Of a stretch of DNA of 64,000 bases, positions 1-12,287 are shown in pieces; position 1 is the stretch's first letter; every line of letters starts with the position of its first letter. The translations under genes and the position numbers were made by a program. Source of the stretch: Rallus limicola (Eukaryota; Chordata; Aves; Gruiformes; Rallidae); NCBI GenBank assembly GCA_022605955.1, contig JAKCOZ010000015.1, forward strand, positions 9,553,287 to 9,617,286, read 5' to 3'. The notes under the pieces are model-generated. The model saw only the letters and a program-made list of their open reading frames with translations. It was not told where the DNA came from and did no database searches.

Positions 1-134
1 CATTTTATATCCAATCTATACCTATTAGTCTGAAATTATATGACCAGATAGGATATTGCTGACCCATGGCCACGCCTTATGTCTAGAAGGCCAGAGGACC
101 TGACCTACCCCACTTCTGTGGGAATGGTTCTTAC

Positions 135-377
135 CTGCATCTGGGACCCAATAACAGTATTATTGCAGGCCAACTCCGTTTTGTTGATTGTGTCAAGCAT
201 AGCAGTTTTGCCCACATAGTCTTTATTAGAGTTCAGATGACGCTCCAACAAGTTCTGTACATCAGCGCTGTACTGGTTCGTGAAGGCTTCTTCGTACTGA
301 TCTGTCCAGAGTCGTATTCGATTCTCCCACCCTTCAGCTGTGTTTTCATCCAAGGCATGCACTTCTGAAGGGGAATT
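135..377 (-). CDS. SETD5: SETD5 coding exon (81 codons)
   Basis: The acceptor ...GGTGCAG lies before AATTCCCC and the donor CAG|GTAAGA ends the exon. Both ends are phase 0. It encodes [16 protein letters not shown], then [19 protein letters not shown], and ends in the conserved [14 protein letters not shown]. This is the last SETD5 exon inside the window; the SET domain exons should follow to the left. Confidence 0.93.
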
Positions 378-3300
378 CTGCACCAAACAGCAACGGGTGA
401 ATGGCTAGCACTCTATGAGGAAACCCATCCACAGCGCTCTGAACGCATCAATATGCTACCAAAAAAAAGGTATCTCCCTCTAAGAAAGCATTGGTTCTGA
501 GGACAGCTTTTTCAGAACCCTCATCCTCCCAAACACTGTACAACAGGGACACTTAGTCCTGCACAGAGTTCTCCATGCAGGATTCCTAAGACCTCTTGAG
601 AGTTGGTACCTGGCACTGCTATGTACAAGAAAATTCAGCTAGGACATGGCCAGAGAAAGTTTAAGTCACTTTGGAAAAAAATTAAGTAGCTTAAAAAAAG
701 CAAAGGAACGGCACACACAAAGGCAAATAAATCTCATGTAGGCTTGTACTACAGTCAACCCACTCGTGTCCAATGTAATGCCAGTAGATGATGCTGACTG
801 GATCTCAATCTGTGCCGTGACTGATCCAAAAATACTTCTGAACCTTCTAGCTAAATGGTCATCAGGGTTTCAAGTAACTGAATGTAGAGCATCAGCTAAT
901 ACCCAGCGGGTTAAAACGGCAAGTCCTAAGCAGTGTAAGGCAGAGAGGGCAAAATCAGGTAATCCATTTATGCCATCTTGTAAGGGAGGGGAAAAAAGAG
1001 GCTGGTAGGAGAAAAATACATCAGCTTCATTCTTTGCTTGACAGCAGTTGAAGAAATCCAACAAATAATATTCCAGAGGTCAGTAGCTCAACTGGTGCTG
1101 TAAGGGACTGCGAGAGGTGACACTGAGGTATCACTGACAAGGACCACTGAAGATCAGTATTTTCATCATATAAAATAAAAGCATTAAGAATTTTCATGCA
1201 TTTATACCCTCTCAAGGAATCTATGTACTATGGAGAGAGGTGCATGCAGACACACCACAGGACTGTCCCATTTCCTCTGAGCCACCTGCTAGAAGCCACT
1301 GTCAGCTCAGTACTGGGGTCAGAGGGAACTGAGTGAACTTTAAGGCACCTCCTGTGTTTCTAGAACATGTTTAGCTCAAAGTGCAGTCCCATCTCTTGGA
1401 ACTGGATGACATTACCTTACAGAAAGCTACCTGAAGCAAAGCAAGGTTCAAGGAGCAATTCCTTTGACATCCCTTTGAATAGCCCTGCTGGCAGTGCCTG
1501 GTAAGCCTGGAGATTATTCTCAGGCTGGTCCCACAATCAGAAACTCCCCAGGCAAAAACCACAATGCAAAAACACCCACCACCACCATCACAGAGGGTTT
1601 TCAGTTCTACTCACCTTCATCCTCAGAGACTTCCGTGAGCCCTCTCGAAAAGCCTGTCCCCCAGCAAGGAGAGAGAGAGAGAGAGAGGGGAAAAAACAAA
1701 GCATTAATGTTTCCTCAGAATTAGCGTCCCAGAACCACACTAGAACTTAGTCCCCTAGATCATCCCTTAACAAAAAGATGACAAGACCTGCACAAGAAGC
1801 AACAGTCTTGAAAAAGACTGCAATGCAAATACAAAGTGGAGATGGCTGAAAAGCTTGATGGCCAGGATTTATGAACTAAAAAGACCTGCTCCATATTTAG
1901 TAAAAATCTCAAGGTCAAAACCAGAGCTGTCCAGACTAATCCCACTTGCTTTGACAGAAGAAAAGGTCTAGCAACAAAATCAAGCTGGTTCACAACAGAA
2001 CAACCTGAAGACCTCAGATGGCTCCTGCTCTCAGTCTTTTATTTAATTGGTGCTTACCAGAGCACCTTCAAGGGAAACCTGACGTGGGGAAAATCGCAGT
2101 AAAGCTAGCAGATGATGGAAAAGAACCAGCTTCTCACACTTGCATTCCAATATCAGCAATCCAAAATTATTTCAGTCCTCAAAGCCTCACAAACAAGACA
2201 GTAAAGTCATCCCTCAACAAATGTTCATCACTACCTACATAGTTTTCCACACAGGCACTATCTCTGTCACTGGAGAACAGTGCCAAGCAGCTCTGCAGCT
2301 CAGATTCCTTAACACAGCCTGCTAGAAATGCCATGCTCCTTTCGTTTTTCATTCCATTCACAGACTGCCCCTTTGCCACAAAAGACAGAGTCCAAAAGCT
2401 ATTTCCCCAAATCCTAATGGAGCAGAAGGGAAAATATCAGTCCCAGCTCTTAACATGAATGGACAGTATTGGGAAATCAGGGTGGAGTTCCAGTAAGGTA
2501 ATTTTTAAACCAAGAGCCACGTACTCTTGCAGGTCACAAATACAAGGCGTCGCGTTATTACATCAGAAAGAACAATTCCTTACAGGACAAAAGTTTCTTG
2601 TCTACTGCCAGCTTGTCAACAATACACCACACAGCATCTAGCAGGAACTGCAGCAACCTTGTCTCATTCCACACACCTTGATCTTTTTTGCCTTTGGAGC
2701 AGCACGAGCTTTTTCTGTACTCCTCTTCCTCTTCTTAGGCTTGCTTCTACGGACGCGGTTGACAGTCAGCGTGATGCTCGTAGGGGTGTGCTGCGTAGCT
2801 GTGTACAGCACTGTGGAGGGAGATAGTTCTTCATCCCAGCTCTCAGTTGCACTGCTGTCTCCACCTATAGAGAGGAGCTCTTCATTAACAATGTTTTTAT
2901 TCATCCCATAGAGAATAGCTTACCCTTATGTCCATTTTCATCAGTACAATTTGGTGACCCTGCATGGCTCTTCCCTGAGAAAACAGTATCACCTCAGTTT
3001 TCCCACCCACATCCCTCATGTCTCACAGAACCGTACTGATGAACATTCCCCTTTTCTGTTCACAAGATACCTGGTTTTCCCAAGAGCTAACTGAGGTGAG
3101 GCAGGAGAGGAGAAAGTCCCAGTGGTTGTGAGGCAAAGAACGTTAGCAGGCACCGATCACAGTTAGATGATTACATCAGCCAAAAGACAAAGGTCTTGTA
3201 GAAAGAAAGCAAAAGTCACCATTATCAGATTTACAACCTCAAGCTCACCTGACACGTTGTCCTGCTTCCGGCGGCGGAGTCTGATCACCTTCCCCCTGCT

Positions 3301-6300
3301 CATTCCTCTGCCAAAGGAGAATGCACAATTGAAGCTGGTTTGTAGGAGTAAAGTCACTTGAAATTCAACAGGATGTCACAAGATGCGTGCCCTCAGTGGG
3401 GCCCAGGATGATAAGAACATCGATTTAACATCCTCATCTCCACTCCTGGTGCCACCAACACTTGTCAGGCTGACAACGCAAAGGAGGAGGGTCAATACTA
3501 GGTAAAGCACTGGAAAGAACGCTCCAGTTAGCAAAAGGAAGTTTGTCCCATAGCCCAAACGTGATACAGTTTGGTACGAGAAGTCAAAAGATCTGCACGG
3601 CACCAAAGCTTACCTGCACTTTTCACACTTGAGGAGGAAACCATCTTGGGAGACACTGCAGTGGCACCAAGTGGGAATTGATTCTCCTTCTGAGGAGCTC
3701 TCACTGTCCCCGGAGTTCTCCTCATCAGGCGAGTGCAGGCCGTTCAGTTCTGCACGAGGTATAATGGTCTGGACAGGAGGAGAGGCTGGCGGCGTTGGAG
3801 GAGGAGGGGCTCCATAATTATGATCCTGAAAACGAGTATTTGCAGTACTACTTTTAACGTGAAGATACAATGCCTAGAAACTGAAGTCCTATAGCCACAG
3901 TTCCCAGGTTATTATTTAACAACTTGTGTAAAACCAGTGTCTGAATCCCTCAATCTACCAAGAAGGTAAAGCAAGAGCTCTGGAAGATGGGAACGGTTAT
4001 CTTCTGTACTAATGAATTAAATTCAAAACCTATGAAAAAAACTAGGCACCTATTTGACAACATTAACTATTGTCCTGCTAATAATCTGAGATTGCATCTG
4101 GAACCTGCTGCCCAGAGACGTTTTGGCATTTCCGTCTGTTGCGATATTCAAACCCCAACCGGATACAGTCCTGGGCAACCTGCTCAAGCAGAGTCAGCTC
4201 GAGCATGGAGTTTGGACTACGTGATCTCAAGAGGCCCCTTCCAATCTCAATGATTCTGTGAGATCCTGTTCATCCCAGAGTTTCAAGCCACTCTCCCATT
4301 CTTCCTGACTATTTCTTGTTTCTCATAGTTATAAGTTACCGATATGAACATCTGCACAGTTGAAACAAGTACAAATAAGGCACAATAAACCAACCAGGGC
4401 ATAAAATTACCACCAGGAAAATATCATATATTCATATATATAGTCACACTTCATTCATATATTTCATTCAGTAAAAATATCTATCACCTAGAACATTCAT
4501 AAAGCTTGCTACAGACTTCACAAACAATAAACGCACAAATGCAAAATGTATGGCAGAACTCAGCTGTAACTCAGTGTTCCCTAATAAATAAGCCAAAACT
4601 CCTCAGGCTTAACAGGCAAACAACTACATAACAAGGAGAAAAAGAGTAAAGCAGACAGTAAAGAGCTGATTCACTGCAGAGAGAGTACTCACTGCGTAAG
4701 GCAGCCCGCGATAGCTGTGTTTCTGGGTAGCCCCATAGCCGTGGCTGGAGTACACATTCTTCTCACTGACAGCTGGACTAGCTTCCACAGACTCTGGGCT
4801 GCAGAAAGGGCCAGAAGTAAAACCCATCAATATAACATCATTTTAGTGCCAGTATTTCACTGCTCTTTTCTATTCAACACATGAGCTCAAAATGAAGAAA
4901 CTTCATGAAATCAAGGTGTTATTTACGTGCTCCACCAGGCATCATGTGTGCAGAAGTACAGGATGAACCTGCTTTCAACAGAGGGAAGCAACTGAGTAAG
5001 GGCCACCCTGGGTAACTCATTAAAAACTGGGTCTCAATCTAGGAAGTTCAAAAGATAATTAGTATGTAAGAAGCTCAGTTTCCTTATAGTTGAGGAAGTT
5101 TGGTCTACTTCAACATTCACATCTGAACTCAGCCAAATCGCAAAGCCACTGCACAGCACTGCCATGTTATCGCTGCAACAGCTTATTTCAAAGAGCAGCT
5201 AAGCAGCTTTCCTGCAGCCATGCTTATGTCTCTCTCCCTCAGACAGCCAAGTCCAGCATCCTGTGATAAAGTTCCTATAAAACCTGCAGCTATCCTGACA
5301 GCAACAACCAGGAGTTGCAGATTCTTATTATGAAGAGGCAACAAAATTCATGCCCTAGACAGAGAACGGCCACAGAGAAATCAGATCTGCCCTGTGCTTT
5401 CTATGCAGCAGCACGGTGTGCAATGTGCTCAGCAGGAAATCTGCTCCTGAGGTACAATGCGCTCTTCCACCACACGGTGGTGAAGAAAAGCAGCTAAAAA
5501 TGAAAGGTATATCCCTCAGCAGAAAGCTGCAGAAACCCTGCTTGGGAAGGGACAGCTGCAATTCAATGCAGGGAGTATTAGATAATGAGGCTACAGACAG
5601 AATAGCACCAAGGAAACACAGTGACTGCTACAAGCAGAAGATACAAACCAGATAACCTCTGCACTGATCAGAAGTCTGATCTGTACTAGAATACAGCAGA
5701 ATATTACTGAATCGTATCTGCAGGTGAAGTCATCTTCAAAACCACAGCATGGAGCTGAGCAAGCAGGAAAGAAAAATACAGGAAAGGAAAAGTTTACCTT
5801 GGACCTCTGCTGCTCTGGTGAGATCTCACAGGATTCTCAGCGAGTCCTATATTGCCAGTGTGAATCGAGCAGTACTCAAAACACCAACGGCCAGCGGTCA
5901 CGAGTGGGGCAGCATTCAGGCACCACCCAAGAACACTCACCCCTGTGCCCTTTGGACTTCCTACTAGCTCTTGAAATCTCTGCTGCACTGTTTGCCCCAC
6001 CCTGGCACTAAACCTGATATATTAGTTTTCTGAAGTAAAGTGGATCTGTCTTCCTACAATAAATTTATGGCTCCTTTATGTTGCAAACAACTGCAGAAAA
6101 CAGACGACCTTAAGCTATGTAAACCCCACTTCTGCAGCTCAGGATTTAGGCACATGACAAATTCAGTTCGTTTTCAACGTAACTACAGCCAGCTAAACTG
6201 CCAAAAGCAGGAGGTACCGGTGGTGATACCTCTCAGACGATATATACTTCTTAATAAAAGACGCTGTGCAGAGCTTGCCACATAATCCAGCCTTGCTGGA

Positions 6301-8646
6301 TCTTTGCAGCAGTCCTTTGGGACTTCAGGATTGGTACAGAGTTAAATCCATTTGGGTTTAATCGTATTTTCAGAAACAGTATTAGAAGGAAAAGAGCCTG
6401 AACAGCCTAAGCAGCAGATCTGTCTTCTGTCCAAGTCACCCACATTCCTAACTACAGTCAGCCTGGAATACCAGCAATGCTGCCATGAGCATTAGCAATA
6501 AAACTTCGAGATTGTTGGTGCAACAGTGTCCAGGGGCAACAACGCTGGGGCCCGTGCTTCCTCAGCAGCAGCCCGCCAAGGAGCTCCAGCAACTTCCAAT
6601 ATGCAGTCAGACTAACACAGCAAAACTACTCTGCAGCCTCCATGTCACCCTCAGATGAACACAAACAGCCTTCAGCGTTTTCATCTCCTCTCTGTATCAG
6701 AGGCTAAGGGAAGATGGTAATGCTCAGCCTTAAAAGAGGACCAGCTAGTTTTTCCTTTTGCCTTCCTACTGCCTTCATGATGCAGATCCTTGAAACAAAT
6801 CCTTTATAAAAGCCAAGAAGCTTAGGTAGCCTTGACTTCATGCATCAAACTAGCAGAGTTTCAAAGGAGAAGTGGAGGATAGCCTTAACTTTGAACTGAC
6901 TCACGAAGGACACTTCAGCAGTAATAGCGCATCATTGCAGAGCCCGGAGAGAATAAAGCCCTGGCATTCCCAATTTTTAGAAAATGGGCAGAGAAACCAA
7001 TACAGTCATCTTCAAAAGCCTTTTTTCAAAGCACTCCAGCCTAGTCTCAAGTTGGACCTACAAATTTCTTACAAGCCAGGGAAAAAGAAAGTGCTTTTCA
7101 GAAGGTTTACAGACAGCCTTTTTTGATATTTAAATGCTACAAGGGACATGCATACATGTATCTGGCTCTCCTCTCTACCATCCTCAGCTCTGAAAGCAAA
7201 GCACCTAGTAAACGAGTAAACTATTTAGCACTCTTTCTCCTGTCATAAACAGTTTAAAATTTCTGCATGTTGAGTCCTTAAAGTGCTGGTGTGGGAGAAG
7301 CATGGTGACAAGCAGTACTGAATATTAACTCCTGAGAAATGAAGGATCATATACCCACTGCAGATGAGTGACTTACTAGATTCTCACTCACAGTTTAAAA
7401 ACGGTATGTAAAAATAGGGGCTCTGGGATGGAATGAAGCATCATTAAGAATACCTAAAATGGGGCCAGTGCCAAGACAGACCAAAAGATAAAAGAAAGAG
7501 CATTAGCAGTCTTGCAGAGAGTGCAACCGCGTAGTCAAACCCCGTGCATAGTCAAATCAGGGCAAGATGGAAGGGAAAAACAATGATTCATATCCCAGCC
7601 CACTGCTCTTACAGCTCAAAATTAATAGAGTCTGGAGCAATATCTGTTCTACATTGATCAATGTGACACACAGGCATTTGCACAGTAGGTACCTTTAAAT
7701 AATACATGGGGGAAATATATCTCCAAAATGCTTTTTGTAAATTTCTGTAATGAGATGCTACAGCCTGTATTTCAAAGAAGGGTACGAGAGAGCAGGAGGT
7801 AGAAGCACACAGAAACAACTTGAGCCCTCCCTCTCACCCCTGACAGAAACATAGTACTCATCCTAGATGACATCATTCTAACAAGATCACGATGCAATAT
7901 TTTCCTGATTTGAAATGTTCCTGACTCCTACAGAAGCAGTCTTTTGAAACAAATGGTAAGGCCCCTCCTGCAGGTTTCAGAGATAGAACCACAGCAAAAG
8001 CCCTGTACCGGGTCCTGTGGTGGGGACCTCAAGGATCACCCACTGAGGTGTGCTTCTTGGAATCTGCTCAAGGCCAGAAACAACATAAGGATGCCTACAC
8101 AAGCTAGTGCTGTCTCACATCTCTGGTCAGGCTCCAAAATCTGCCATATAAGATTGGCACTGAGTTACAGAGCTAGTAGGCTCTACTGAGAGGGAGGCTC
8201 AGCATACTCATCCCTCATCTGTAACAGTTTTTGGAGAAGGAGCTGGCTTGTACCTTGCCAATGTTAAGCATGGATTCGGAAAACACACAACTTCCTGCAC
8301 TTCAGCATAAACTTAATAGCCAAGTTGATATAAACCCCATGGTTGAGTGCCTAATGCTGTTGGAATTCTCCTCCTCCTCATCTCCTGACAAACTTACCAA
8401 CTTCCATAACATTGCATTTGTTAAACACTCAGTCTGCTTCTGCATTCACGTCTCACACAGCCAGTGGACCAGCACCCCCTTTCTCCGGAGTGGAGAAAGC
8501 AGGAGCTCTGATCCTGCAGTATTGTTCTAAGACAGATCTCCGACACCCTCCCCTCCTCCATGGGGTAACACTCACTCCGATCCTGCAGCCATGTCGGAGT
8601 AGGACGTATCTGGTGTGGTGACTCCCAGAGGGATTGCAATGCTCAT
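135..8646 (-). CDS. SETD5: SETD5, N-terminal coding part (six coding exons; continues past the left edge)
   Basis: Six exons join in phase: 8646-8576, 4798-4693, 3825-3614, 3307-3249, 2864-2677 and 377-135, giving 293 codons. The translation starts [16 protein letters not shown] and follows the vertebrate SETD5 N-terminus nearly residue by residue. Landmarks are [10 protein letters not shown], the proline-rich [13 protein letters not shown] block, a Cys-poor relic of the PHD-like region (IPTWCHC...CEKC), MSRGKVIRL, a strongly basic NLS-like tract, and [20 protein letters not shown]. The SET domain itself lies beyond the left edge. SETD5 is a nuclear chromatin regulator related to KMT2E. Its own methyltransferase activity is disputed, and it is best known as a co-repressor partner. 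The paralogue KMT2E is clearly more divergent in this region, so SETD5 is preferred. The neighbour upstream is an SRPK gene rather than THUMPD3 as I recall for human. Confidence 0.95.
378..2676 (-). other. SETD5: SETD5 intron
   Basis: This 2.3 kb intron has canonical GT-AG ends. The only structure I see is a short GA repeat at 1671-1689. Its small open frames on both strands have no recognisable protein similarity. Confidence 0.8.
1671..1689. repeat. (GA)n microsatellite
   Basis: About nine consecutive GA units lie inside a SETD5 intron. Confidence 0.85.
2677..2864 (-). CDS. SETD5: SETD5 coding exon with basic NLS-like tract
   Basis: The acceptor CTATAG|GT finishes a glycine codon split with the previous exon, and the donor is AAG|GTGTGT. 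It encodes [20 protein letters not shown], then [14 protein letters not shown], then [13 protein letters not shown], a lysine/arginine run typical of a nuclear localisation signal. The block before the basic tract appears identical to human SETD5 as I remember it. Confidence 0.93.
2865..3248 (-). other. SETD5: SETD5 intron
   Basis: This 384 bp GT-AG intron holds no feature that I can recognise. Confidence 0.7.
3249..3307 (-). CDS. SETD5: SETD5 small coding exon
   Basis: The 59 bp exon runs from acceptor TTTGGCAG to donor CAG|GTGAGC. It encodes [19 protein letters not shown], the conserved SETD5 segment after the zinc-knuckle-like cysteines. Split Arg and Gly codons join both neighbours cleanly. 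Confidence 0.93.
3308..3613 (-). other. SETD5: SETD5 intron
   Basis: This 306 bp GT-AG intron shows nothing notable. Confidence 0.7.
3614..3825 (-). CDS. SETD5: SETD5 coding exon (proline-rich block and cysteine pairs)
   Basis: The acceptor TTTTCAG|GAT and donor GCAG|GTAAGC bound 212 bp. It encodes [19 protein letters not shown], then [11 protein letters not shown], then an acidic/serine run and [20 protein letters not shown]. Two Cys pairs (CHC and CEKC) are what remains of the PHD finger that is complete in KMT2E. I recall human isoforms that lack the proline block, so alternative acceptor use within this exon is possible. Confidence 0.92.
3826..4692 (-). other. SETD5: SETD5 intron containing a CR1 fragment
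   Basis: This 867 bp GT-AG intron carries the CR1 3' fragment listed at 4088-4262. The rest is AT-rich and without a recognisable feature. Confidence 0.75.
4088..4262 (+). mobile_element. CR1 LINE 3'-end fragment
   Basis: The sequence runs through the CR1 3' landmarks in order: a 'gatattcaaaacc'-like motif, 'cctgggcaacctgctc', 'ggagtttggactacgtgatctc', 'ggccccttccaatctcaatg', and the terminal 'attctgtga'. It is on the plus strand and 5'-truncated, as usual for CR1. It is diverged, so it is probably an old copy. CR1 is the dominant interspersed repeat of birds. Confidence 0.8.
4693..4798 (-). CDS. SETD5: SETD5 coding exon 2
   Basis: The acceptor TTTCTGCAG completes an Asp codon (GA|C) with the ATG exon, and the donor is GCA|GTGAGT. 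It encodes [18 protein letters not shown] and ends in YRGLPYA. Confidence 0.93.
4799..8575 (-). other. SETD5: SETD5 intron
   Basis: This 3.8 kb intron separates the ATG exon from coding exon 2. I saw no exon-like frame, RNA gene or clear repeat in it. Confidence 0.7.
8576..8646 (-). CDS. SETD5: SETD5 first coding exon (start codon)
   Basis: The ATG at 8646-8644 has a purine at -3. It begins [18 protein letters not shown], the canonical SETD5 start, with one apparent change (Pro for Ser after TT) from human as I recall it. The donor GGA|GTGAGT leaves two bases of a codon, completed by coding exon 2. The exon continues upstream as 5' UTR. Confidence 0.95.
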
Positions 8647-8750
8647 GACGCCCGTCGGGGATCACGGAGTCCAGAGGGCAGCGACTGGCCGCTCCGAGGG
8701 CGGAGAGGAGCCGCAGAGCCTCGGCCAACACGTCACGGACATGGGGAAAC
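8647..8750 (-). other. SETD5: SETD5 5' UTR portion of the ATG exon
   Basis: The likely acceptor is CTGGTAG|GTTTCC, with the splice junction between 8751 and 8750. The segment is GC-rich and contains one complete upstream ORF (8742-8662). If transcription instead starts in the CpG island at about 9.3 kb, this exon could extend further 5'. Confidence 0.6.
8662..8742 (-). promoter_or_regulatory. Predicted upstream ORF in the SETD5 5' UTR
   Basis: An ATG at 8742 opens a 26-codon frame that ends in TGA at 8664-8662, only 15 nt before the main SETD5 start. The -3 base is C, a weak context, so leaky scanning or re-initiation is plausible. The effect on translation is inferred, not shown. Confidence 0.5.
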
Positions 8751-9239
8751 CTACCAGGGTAGAAAAAGAATTGCATCTCTGTTACAGGATGAGGTGTCCC
8801 TGTATTCCCCTAAAGGAGGTTTTCACAGCAAAAGAAAAGCAGAAATAGATTTCCATCAGTCACATGCTGCATCATTTTTACTTCATTTTCATACGTGGGG
8901 CCAGGGAAGAGGTAGAGAGCAGTAGTTTGGTTTTGGCTTGGTTTTTTTTTTTTACCTTTCTCATTCCAGTGTTAATTCTGATATGCAACGAGCTGCTCTG
9001 CCATAAAGCCAATGATAGTTCCCCCCAAGTAAACTTAGGAATAATTATCAGCTAAACAACCTATTAGCTGCTTCTGCATATAAGCAGCCGCTGTCACCTA
9101 TCACCCACAGCCCTTCATCAGCATTTCCTAACTCCTTCCCCAAACAAGTTGCAGGCAAAGCCCCATCCAGGAGGACAATGAGACAGAGCAGAGGTGGACT
9201 GAGCTGAGATCTCTTGCTCCAGATCAGCTTGTATCTACA

Positions 9240-9680
9240 TTCACTGGGTGCACATCACGGGCAAGCATGACCGGCAGAGCGGCTATCCCCGCGCCACCAA
9301 CGGCCTCCCCTCAAAAGGCCCGTCCTGGATTCTGCACCGATTACTCAGTCTGGCGAGCCCTGACGCAGCGGGCCCCGACTTTCCGAAATCCCAGCTGACA
9401 CCTCCCCGCGGCAGAGCCACGTCAGACGTCTGGGCGCGCGCGTATAGGCCGCTCCAACGAGAAACACGGCAGGGCCATTGGCTCAGCGTGGGGAGCCGGG
9501 GTGAGTCACGGCGGCATCACGGGGCGCAGCCGCCGGCTGTGCCGGGAGGGAACCCGCCCCCCACCCTCTCCCCCCCCCCCCCCCCGCTCAGGCTCCACCT
9601 TCCCTGCTGACCGCAGCGAGGGAAGTCGCCGACAAATGCAGACTTCCAAGGGTCGGATGGCGGACGGAGGTAAAGCAGGA
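9240..9680. promoter_or_regulatory. Second CpG island inside SETD5 intron 1
   Basis: GC- and CpG-dense sequence about 600 bp upstream of the ATG exon includes a run of CG dinucleotides ('gcgcgcgcg') and an ATTGG (minus-strand CCAAT) at 9477-9481. It also has a 16-base C run at 9570-9585 and plus-strand donors GGG|GTGAGT (about 9500) and GGAG|GTAAAG (about 9671). It looks like an alternative SETD5 promoter, possibly bidirectional. No minus-strand first exon could be fixed. Confidence 0.55.
9570..9585. repeat. Poly-C tract (16)
   Basis: Homopolymer C run within the intron 1 CpG island. It is likely length-variable. Confidence 0.85.
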
Positions 9681-12287
9681 TCAGCTCCTCGTTATATAAA
9701 TAACCTCGGTAGCACAGACCTTCATAACAGAGCCATTATTCTGCGCAGCTCCGAAGAAAACCTCCACGACAGAGAGCAAGGCTGCATTTTGGCAGATAGC
9801 AAGGGCAGCTCTGAACCCAAAGGAAAGCGTTTAGCATTTAGCCAACCTCTCTGCACGTTTAACTTTAAGGGCAGCCTTGAACAACTGTCCGCAGCCTTCT
9901 CCTGGCTCCGGCAGCACGGCGGAGCCAGCCTGTGCTCGCAGCCGGCCGTCACATGCTCCCCGGCATCTCAGGGGCCCTGCCAGCAAACCCTCCTGGGCTA
10001 CAGGGAGGCCACGAGCCAAGTTTTCCTGCGGGTAGTGAATTTCTCACAGGGAACTGCCTTTGGACACCATAGTCCAGCCATTGTTTAACACACAAAAAAG
10101 CCCAGAAACATAAAAACACAGACTCACTACAAGGGCAAACGAAGGAAGAGTGAGAGAGTCAGGAAGTTTAAATGCCACACGTGATACTGCATTTTCCTGT
10201 CTTAAAAGGCAGGCCGCTTCTCTTTGCACAAGGGAGTGTTTTCCTCCTTCGGTACACATCCCCAAGGGAAATCTTTCTGACAGTATGACAGGCGTACAGT
10301 GAGTTACAGAAGTAGCATGTAAAGATCTCTAAAGTGTAGCAATTCCCTGTTACACCCCAAACCAAGTCTTGCAGGGAGGTGGGAGATGAAAAAGAAAACA
10401 AGGCAGGACTATGGTCACAAGCAGCTCCAACCCAAGACTGCCCAGGTATCCTTGACTTTGTTTTGTTGAAAAAGAAAAAGAAAAGGACCTTAGGAAGTAT
10501 CTCATTTACCCGTTCTCAGGCTTGTGATAGAATTGTGCTTTCTACACTGATCCCAGATGAAACAAACAGCTGCTAAAATACAGCTAAAAGCCACAGACAT
10601 CACATTCTGCTTCAACTCAGAGACACATAAAACTCCAGTACAAGGTTAAAAGAAACTGGACCAAAACCCCACCCCTTTTTAAATACTTGATTTTTTTCTA
10701 CACCATCCCCTACTGATCTCTTGCCTTTGCCATGACCATCCCATCCCAGCTGGCAGCAGCCAGAGATTTCATCAGGACAAATTCCAGCCTCCCGTCTGCT
10801 CATGACTCAGCAGAACCAGAGCATTTCAGGTACAGCTTCTGGACTCGACAGTCACAGGTTATCTGGTCAGCCCTGGGCTAACTAGAACAATTTTTCAGCC
10901 ACTTTTCATCTGAAACCCTCTTTCTATCAACTGTAAAAACACCAGACTGTTTCAGTGCAACTGTAACTCCCACTTTTGGGACAGAGATTACTGGAGAAAG
11001 GTGAAATACCAAACAGAAAGGTTAGACAAGGCAAGTCCCAGCTCAGTCACTCTTGTGTTGACCCATCAGTACTTGCCCAGCCACCATCCCTGTACAGATT
11101 TTGTTTGTTGCTGCTGTTTCATGCATACTTCCAACTCTGGCAACGCAACATGTAAAATGTACTGCTGAGACCAACCTCAAGTCCTGTCCATGACCACACC
11201 ACCTTCAGGCTAGATTACAGCCTGCACTTCGCAAAACTTGGCCTGGTAACACCCAAAACATGAGTCTGCACAGAAAATACTGTGGTTGGGATCGGAACAT
11301 TCACCCACTGAACTGGCTCATTTCCTGTATATACAATCCCTGAGCTCCTTCCTACTTCCCTCCCCTAAAATATACAGATGCATTGGAAGAAAAAGTTGCA
11401 GCAAGCTCTCTCCAGTGCTACTGGAAGAAGTTTTCCTAAACTTCAAAGTCTTAATAAAAATTTGATGGGTTTCAGACCACAGCACAAACCTGGTGATACA
11501 ATTCCTCCTGAAGTCAAACAGACACAAGAATTTTGATGGCCTAACAGTCAAATAATACTTAGCTGGTTTTGAAAACTGAGTAAAGATATAGCCCCCCCCT
11601 CTTTTCCCTCTGCACCCTTTCCTCCTTAACCAGTCATACCAGTAGAAAGACACCTGGTCTTCCCCAACATCAGCAGAACAGCCCAGGTGAACATCCACCC
11701 ATAGTCACCCCAGTGCTGGCATCCTCTGTTCTCACTCCACACAAGTCACACACCAAGGGATTCGCCCACATTTAGACCTAAACTGAAGTAGCTAAAATGT
11801 AAATATATGCTATACAATTATTTCAGGTAACATCCTGTATCAATGGGAAGGCCTAAAATAAATCTCAGCTGGCCAAGTGAAGGTTAGGCAACACCTGCTC
11901 TAACAGTGAATTTAATTTTCAATTAACTGTTTAGGATGCAACAGCTGCAGCGCTGCACTGGCTCACTTCCACAGCCACTGCCATCCATGTTACAGGCAGA
12001 GCTGATGCAGAAATTGTACCGTTGGAAACACTTTCCATTACCTGTGGTGTTAAAAATCAGTATTAACAGGAACAATCAAGCATGGTTAATCCAACAGCTT
12101 CCTAGAGCTTCCTCCTTCGAGGTTTGTTGATCCCATTTTCACTAGTGCCCCAGTCTCTCAGACACCCCAGGGCACCCGCAGCATGCAATGCTTGGTGACA
12201 GATTGTATAAAAATACCGGTGAGACCTGTGGAAAAATTCACCCCTAGACAAAACCGCTGGGCAGGCCTCACAAACTGCACATAGAAG

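Noticed and set aside
135..8646. A third, unnamed SETD5/KMT2E paralogue
   Set aside because: The translated exons are too close to SETD5 to be a separate 2R copy, so ordinary SETD5 is the better call.
9501..10088. Plus-strand open frame of 195 codons
   Set aside because: It lies in and just after a CpG island, crosses plausible donor sites, and its translation is low-complexity then featureless. No domain was recognised. Long frames are common in GC-rich sequence.
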